Source: Stramonita haemastoma (taxonomy: Eukaryota > Mollusca > Gastropoda > Neogastropoda > Muricidae). Taken from it: a stretch of 64,000 bases of DNA. Below, piece by piece: positions 42,896 to 51,592 of the stretch; positions within the stretch are counted from its first letter, which is position 1, and each line of letters starts with the position of its first letter. The notes under the pieces are model-generated. The model made no database searches. It saw only the letters and a program-made list of their open reading frames with translations, and was not told the origin of the DNA. The stretch spans positions 35,600,186 to 35,664,185 of the forward strand of contig CM060326.1 of assembly GCA_030674155.1 (NCBI GenBank), given 5' to 3'. A program made the translations under genes and the position numbers.

Positions 42896-44196
42896 ATCAT
42901 CAACTACAGTCAACACTATCATTTCTGGCAAACATCCACAGTCCTCAAGGCTCTATCCTAAAAGCACTAAACAGAACCCACTCAAAACAACAGCACCGCC
43001 TCCCCTTCCAAGTTATACAGTAAACAAATTACTCACAAACCACAAGAGGACACCTAATCCTATCAGTTGGTGCACTCGGTTCACACAGGTTGAGAACTGA
43101 CATACACATGTGTATAGTTTCTATCAACAGGTCAAAAAGTAGGTGCAAACATCACTGTAAATTTCACGTGATGAACGCTACAGCGAATTATTATTTGCAC
43201 TTAAAACATAATGATGTTATGACGGCTGATTCAGAGGAATGAATCATAATGCTAATTAATTACTGGACTGCTATGCGGCTAACTCACGGCCTTGAAAAAT
43301 GATGGTGGTGACCAATAAAATGTCACATGTCAAGTGAATCTTGTATCTGTTGCTGTTTGTGATAACCATAAGTTAGCAGCAGCAGTAGAAGCAGCCGCAG
43401 TAGCAGAAGTGATTAAAAGCAGTAGCAGCAGTAGTAGTCATAGTTGTAAAAGTAGTAGCGCATGGGCTATATCACATTTCATGATTAAACCGTTGACGCT
43501 GGGGGAAACAACAAAGTGATAGGCTGTATGAACAGTGGTTTTCCCACTCATGGAATTCCACTTTACAGCTTAGTCTTTAGTGATTAACTGCACATGACTC
43601 TCTGACTTGCACAGTCCTTTCGTGCTGCAGCCCTGGGGACTAGTTGGCCTTTGCAGAATATCTCCAATGCTGACTGTCTGTATGCTCTTGGCTGAGAGAG
43701 TGGGGGGGTGCTGCTGGCAAGGCACATCCACTAATAAAATTTTGCCCAATTTCCAAAACATCTAAAGTCATCATGTTAATAGTTGTAGTACTGCTGCTGC
43801 TGCTGTTACTGCCCACTACTACTACTCCTCCTTCTCCTACTGATGATGATGATAACAACAACAATGATGATGATAATGATAAAGAACTCTGGCAAAAGTA
43901 TTCTTAATTTGTAAACTTGCATCATTTCTTTTAAACAGAATACTTTTTTTCCCCTCTTTTAATTATATCAATGCACTACACACTGCCCTCAATCCAGTCA
44001 TCGTTATTTTTTCTTACCTGAAGTTTGTTCTTTTCTCAATCTTGATAGTATGCCAACTGCTAACTACTTTGTACAATTTATAATAAATTTCTTTTTAAAT
44101 GAGTTTCTTGTCTTTGAACAGCACTATACTGTTTCAGAAGATTTTTACTCTACTGACTGTTCTGAACAAACTTCAGATGTGGACACACACACCACA

Positions 44197-44232
<36 letters not shown>

Positions 44233-46492
44233 CACACCACACACACACACACACCACACACACATAGAGAATCTCTCTCCTGTTAAATCAGTTATTCTCC
44301 TTGCCCATTCTGACCAACTATATAAAATTATGTCAAATTCTGCATGCTCTAAGTGCAACATACCTTGTCTCCGCTTTTTATAGTTTTCTGAGGGATTTTC
44401 CCAATCGCCTTTCTTGCAGCACTGGTAAGCAGTCTCTGAAATTGACAGACAGAAAAATTATGTATTGCATATATTACATTTATTTATTTTTTTATATTTT
44501 ATTTTTTTATATCGAGGATAATAGAATAAGCACTCGTGTGCTTTTTTTCATCCACTCCCCGTGTGCATGCAGTTGTGTAAATATTGTCATCTGCTCCCAC
44601 CAGCACACAATAGCCTACTGGAGAAACAAAAAGAGAAGGACAGAAAAGAGGGAATTCTTAGTGAACAGCATTTCCAGAAAGTGGGGATGCTCTTTTTGTA
44701 AAAATTGATACTGACCAGCCCCCTAGCATTTATAAGCATGGGGAGGAAACATAACATTTCAAAGCCTAACATCGTAATGTAAGCCTTGGCACTTAGCTTG
44801 CATTGATCAATAACTGACACAGCTTTTGGCCTGGACCAACTCTGAAGCTGGAATTCTAACTCCTTGTACTGCACTATTCCACCTCCCACACAAACAAAAC
44901 TAAACTAAATAACATTATCCAGACTCACCACAAACACGAGAGCCCAGTGGTTAAGACCGTTTGGCTTCAATCCCATGGGTCCATGAAATCAATGGTTCAA
45001 ATCTCGGCAGCATTTGCTGGGTTACCAAAACACAAACATACCCAGCATGCATCCCTGAAGTTGGAGTGTGGAGCAACAATCTTCATGGTGGGCAAAAATG
45101 GTCTCATATCATACGCAAAATCTCACCAAGGTATAAGTGAACCTCGGAGCTCTAGCCAAGGAACAAAAAAAAACCCAACCCCGAACACCACCACCGACAA
45201 AACATTCAGACTCACAGCTAGACGCTCCTTGGCATGTGCGTATCTGAAGCGCTGGATGTAGTAGAAGACCAGCCAGGCCAAGGAAATGATCATGAACACG
45301 ATGAAGGAGATGGAGACAAAGAGGACGGGAGCTCTTGCTGATGCTGCTGTGCGACCCAGAGCCGTTGGCCGTCTCCTTGCGGCCGGGTGTGATGGTCATT
45401 TCCACCTTCACCCCACTGTCCACCAGCTTGGCCAGCTCCACCCCCGTCTTTTCCAACATGGAGATGGACACCTGGGTCTTCACTGAAATGACAGAGAGAA
45501 AGAATTTAAATAAATACTTTTCTTTCGATTATGCACAATTTTTTTTTTTTTTGGGGGGGGGGGGGGGGTTAAAAAAATTTTTATTTGGATTGTGGTAGGA
45601 TTTTATTTCTAATGCATTAAATTCAAGCTCCAGTCACATGGATTGAATGAAAACTCATGTACAAACATTTGAGTTCAGAAAGAGTGGGAGTACAAAAGTA
45701 TTAGATTGAGGTCATAATCCACAGACATCAATATGGGGGAAAAAACATTTGAGTGATTAACATTATATCAATCAGGGAACTCTTGGATCAGTCAATTATC
45801 TTCCACATGAATTATGAAAACTGGAATGGATTTTTTTCTTCTGACCCTGAAAAAGATGCTGATATTAAATGACAATAGATTTCCTCCTAATCCCGGCCGA
45901 GTCCTTTGGGTTTATGCCCAAAACATGTCTTAAAATAGTTAAATTAATTCAATTAAATCAATTACATCACTTTTCAGTCATGGAAAATATTTTACTGCAT
46001 GAAAGTAAGGATGCTCTACTTGGGGAGAGCATGCTACCACAAGAACAGCACAACTCCACATATATTTTGTTCCCTCTTTGCAAATTTGTTACCCTATCAT
46101 ATCAAGTGGGGTCTGGTATCAAACTCTAAGTGACTTTACAAAATTTAGCCTGGGACTCTCTAGAACTTTCTCTTTTGTTGCCCTGGGATCTTTTAGTATG
46201 CTAAATGTGTGTTGTACATAGTACCTCAAAATTGGACTGTCTCATTCGAAAGTCTAGCACACAGACTACCACTCAAAGTCAAACTCAGAAGTCTAGCAAA
46301 GTCTAGTGAATCCATGGAGAAAAAGTTTTGACTATCAATTATTAATTAAATCATTATTTTACTTTTGTTTGTTTGTATCTTGATACAAACCTCTGTACCC
46401 AGTATTTTATGCACAATTGAATTACAGTCCTGAACAAATCTGTTCAACAAAACAACTCAACTCAACTCAACTCTCACTCACTCTCATCTCTC

Positions 46493-46552
<60 letters not shown>

Positions 46553-49500
46553 CTCTCCCTCCCTCCTTCCCTCCCTCCCTCCCTCCCTCTCCTCTCCTCT
46601 CTCTCCTCTCATCAATTGATCTTTTTCATTATTAAAAATCTTGTAATTCACTAGTTTTTCCTTCCTCTGAGGACACTACAGAAAAAAGTGACAACTTACT
46701 GCAAGTTATGGTAGGGAACACATACACAGTAAGCGGAGTATGATTCATAAATTTATATTTAACACAATGACTCGCTCTCTCACTTACACTGGCGTTACAG
46801 TTCAAATGACAAAACATTAAGTGTCACGTCTGGCTGTAAAAAATACTGACAATAAAACAAATTCTGGAAAACCCAAACTCAAAAAGATTTATGATCTCTA
46901 ATGACAATGTGTAATGATTGATTTCCCCTCACAACCACAGCACCACAATTTCATCCTATTTTTCTCATTTTGATATGAAATACGATTGTTTAGGACAGTT
47001 GGACTAAAAAAAACCAGACAGGTACTTAAGAGTTTAGTACAATTTCTTTGATTGTACACTTCACAGGTTTTATAAAGTCTGCTGTGGTTATAATAGTAAT
47101 CATATGAGCTATGACATGTACTTAATGTAGAGCTTTGCCCTTGAAAATGCAGCCACAAGTTACTAGTTAGATCACCTCTGTACCCAGCTCACTCTTTCTT
47201 CCCAGTTTTAGTCTTGACCAAAAACTTGAACTGAATGTAAAAGTATTTATTTAATTATTTACTTACTTATTCTTTTAAATTGAGGATAATGGAATATAAA
47301 TCGAGACAGTGCCAAAAGGTCATGGTGGTAGAACCTACTGTGTTTGATAAAAAAATAAACTTCTTAGAATATTTTTTTCTTTGGTTGGTTGTGTAATTCT
47401 GTTAGCTTATAGTTATACCATAAAAAGATAGATACCGCCAATATTAGGAAGATGGGTTTGGTAGATTTGATAAAATTGATGTTTGTATTATAAAGAAAAT
47501 GGTCAAAATTGACCAATCCAAAATGGGACATTTACTGATAGGCCATAAACATTGTGTCTCTACAGCCATTCTAAGTTTTAAACAAAAATTTAAACATATG
47601 GAACATTTAAAAATACCTTTGCCAACTTTTTCATCCCTAAACACATGTGCATGCTTTTTGGTGAAGTTTGTATCACATCAGAAAGTTGAACTGGTCAGTT
47701 ATGACTCGTCATGTCCAAGAGACATGTCACCTGATTTGCTTCTTGTTACTTTTCCCTATGTTGGAAGTAATGCAACATTTTAAATTTAATAAATCAATCA
47801 AGATGTGTCAGTAACACAATAAACCCATGTAGGAAGATGTTCAGTTTGCACATTTTTCAAAAACAGAATAAATCTTCCGTGTTCTGAATTCATGTCCAAT
47901 CAACATACCCAACCATCTTGCAGAAGAAATTTTATGTGCTGCCTGTCTCTGCCATTTGTAGTCTGTTTACAACCACCAGGTCACATGTTCTTCCAAAGAA
48001 ACAAAACCAGGAGCATGTGATGTGTGACAAGTGAAATATTGGTCAGTGTACTAGTCATGTCCACTGTTGTTTGCATCATCACCACTGACACTGACAGTGA
48101 CATGATGTATACATAGCCTATAGGAATCGTCTCTGCGGTGGATAACACATTCTATTGCCCTAAAAAATGCCTTTGAGGCACTGCCCAACACAAAAACATT
48201 GATTGTCATGAAGCACACAGCAAGATTAATGCTTTTATTCACTTTTCTGCAATTTCTGTCATGACTCCATGTCATCACCGACAGCTGTACAGAAATGTCC
48301 ACATCATAACTGACACATTCATCTTATCAGCCATGTAAAGCAGTGATCAAAAGCTGATAAACTTTACTCATTGAGTTTGTTTTGCCTAGTGATATTGCAG
48401 ACCATGATTTAAGGGGTCATCTCAATGGTGGATAAATTTTAATGAAAAAGCAGATTTTATTGTGCTTTTCATGTCCATGTCATAACTGACATACCTTCTT
48501 TCTTTCAAAAAATAAACATATTCAAGAGAACCTGACTGCTTGTGAGTGCTTCATTGTCTTTAAAATGGGCGTATTGAACTGTTTCATGCTCTATGACAGC
48601 TGCAGTAGAAGTTTGCTTGACATAAGAAAGTACAAACATAAACTTGTGTCAGTTATGATGGTGGACATGAAAAGTGTACTCCAATCACTAGTTAAAATTG
48701 ACAAAACCACTGAATTTCTTCATCATTATAGTAGTGTCATCTATCTTTCAATTTCATGAAAGCCCAGGCTGTTTCATGACCCTTGCTCAGCTATAACTGT
48801 AAAATTGCAGACATTTTTCATGTCCCAATCATAACTGACTTTCTGTGGGTGGTCTGACATTAATGTCATTATCCATGTTATCAGAAAAAATAATGCATAA
48901 GTTATCTTTTACTTTTAGTTTTCATACAGGTAAATGGTTTACCTTTCAAACATTGCAGAGAATTTTATGACTTCACCACTGAAATTCTATGACCTGTGTC
49001 CCGTTTTTTGCACGACCTTTTGGCACTGTCTCAAATGCACTTATGTGCTTTTTTACATCCAGTCCCTGTGTGTATGCAGTTTTGTAAATCTTGTCATCTG
49101 TTCCCACTGGCACACAATGGCCTTCTCTTACAAAAGCAGAACAGGATTTAACTCGTGCACAAGATTTTCTGTGTGCGTTCGCACACAGGGCCTCGGTTTA
49201 CAGTCTCATCCGAAGGATGAGACTACAGTCACTATAACTATAAGTGCTTCAGAGTAAAAGTACTTCAGATGAGACTAAAAGTACATCAGATGAGACTTAT
49301 TATATATAATATATATAATATATTTCATTACTAATTTTACTTGTATCAAATTTTATAAACTGAGAACCCGTGTACGAACACACTGACAGAGATTATCTTG
49401 ATCTTAGCACACGTTAAAGAAATGTTCCGCCCTTAAGAAGAGTAGGCCATTGTGTGCCAGTAGGAATGGATGACCAAAACAAATAAATTTATTTTAAAAA

Positions 49501-50569
49501 AAACAAAAAACAGCAGGTGATGAATTAGACACCATCCCCGAAGACTGAATCAGAGAATGCGGCTACCTAAATGGTAGGGGGGGATCAAAGGGTCGCATAC
49601 ACATAAATGTCACCACTGATGAACCAAACTCCAAAGTCATGTTAATACTCATAAATAATGCTCGTTCAGTTACCAGTATGACACTATTGTCGTATTGACA
49701 TATATATATATTGTCATATTGACAAGTTCTATCATTCTTTTCTATAAAAAAAATTTTATTGATTACATTAATTTTTTTTTTTTTTGCTCAGGTTTTATAC
49801 TTGAAGTTGAACACTATCAACCTATTTATTTAGTAATTCACTGTAGTGTAACTCACTAACTGGCATTATATTACTTTATTAGTTTTATGTCTTTTCATAA
49901 TATACATTCTCTTACAAAATTTAGTTATTATGAAGATTTGATCACTGAATAAGCAATGATTTTTTTTTTTTTTTTTTACATCCTGTCTCTGTGTGCAAGC
50001 GGTTTTAAAAAAGTTTGTCATCCATTAATTTTAATTCTCATGTTGCCCAAATAACCTTCATTACCTTTATGTAGTCTAAAAAAGTAGAATTACTTTCACT
50101 TCACTTTCAGGCAAGTAGAATGATACAAAGTAAATGCATACACACACACACTGACACAGGGGGGACGGATAGCCTAGTGGTCAGAACATTGCGCTGGCAA
50201 TTTTACGACCCGGGTTCGAGTCCGGTCGAGGAGATTTTTCTCCTGGAGTTAACATCAGTGCTGACTCCACTCTCCCCAAAAGTCCTTCAGATGAGACTTT
50301 AAAAACCAAGGCCCGTGTGCAAACGCATGCAGAACATCTTGCGCACATGTTAAATCCTGTTCCGCTTTTCATAAGAGTAGGCCATCGTGTGCCGGTGGGA
50401 ACAGATGACAATATTTACAAAACTGCATACACACGGGGACCGGATGAAAAAAAGCACATTATTGCTTATTCTGTTATCCTCAATATGAAAGAATAAATAA
50501 AAATAAATAAGTGACACACACACACACACACACAACACACACACACACACACCACACACACACACACAC

Positions 50570-50646
<77 letters not shown>

Positions 50647-51515
50647 GTCTACATGTCTATGTCATATGTGTCTGAGGCACTCTCTCTCTCTCTGATGCCC
50701 TCCCGCCCCCCTCCCTCCCTCTCATTTTCACTCAAACAGGTCTGTATAGCCATTTGTGCATGCATGCATACACTGACAGACACGTGTGTGATGCGTGCAT
50801 GTACAAACAATGAAACATGCACTTTTTTGGTTACATACACACACACACCCTTGCGTGCACACACACACACACGGAAACGCGTGCACACACACACACACAC
50901 AGTGACACACACACACATGCCCACACACACACCCATACACTTTTTCAGTTTTTGGAAGAGTAGGCCATTGTGTGCTGGTGGGAACGGATGACAAAACTTT
51001 AAAAATGCATACTACATCTGGGACTGGATGTAAAAAAACATACAATGATACATACATATGTACGTTGTATACGTGCTTATAAATTCAATTATTCTCAAAA
51101 TTTTTAAAAAATGATTTTAAAAAATATATAACACATGCAGTGGCAAGGCACAGACATTATGAGACAATGAGACACGAATCAATATTATTACACAACATTA
51201 ACAAGTTTTGTATTAGACACTATGTCACAGAATGTGCTTGCCCACATGATGTAGTATGCACTCTCATGAATACACTGATTGTGATACAGTATAAAATAAT
51301 ATTATTTTATACACACAAAAAAAAATTTCAAAAATGTACAGATCTAACCAACATTTTTATTTTTAGTGTACACATCGATATAACAAGTATAACTATAAGC
51401 CCCTTTTTGTGAAGAGATGTAAAACAAAAGATTAAAACTACACATGGCATACAGTACACACATACACACACACACACACTGACACACACACATACCATTC
51501 ACAGAATGACACACA

Positions 51516-51592
<77 letters not shown>

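Larger units (their letters stand above)
41515..44363 (-). other. RING ligase intron 3
   Basis: 2.8 kb without a visible exon. Contains the compound microsatellite 42702-42895, repeat family D copy 2 (43474-43735), small CAG/GTA-type triplet stretches (43374-43455, 43785-43880) and a CA tract (44183-44265). Confidence 0.85.

Noticed and set aside
50159..50235. Functional tRNA gene
   Set aside because: The A and B boxes are good, but no cloverleaf acceptor stem closes and the sequence continues into a repeated SINE body.
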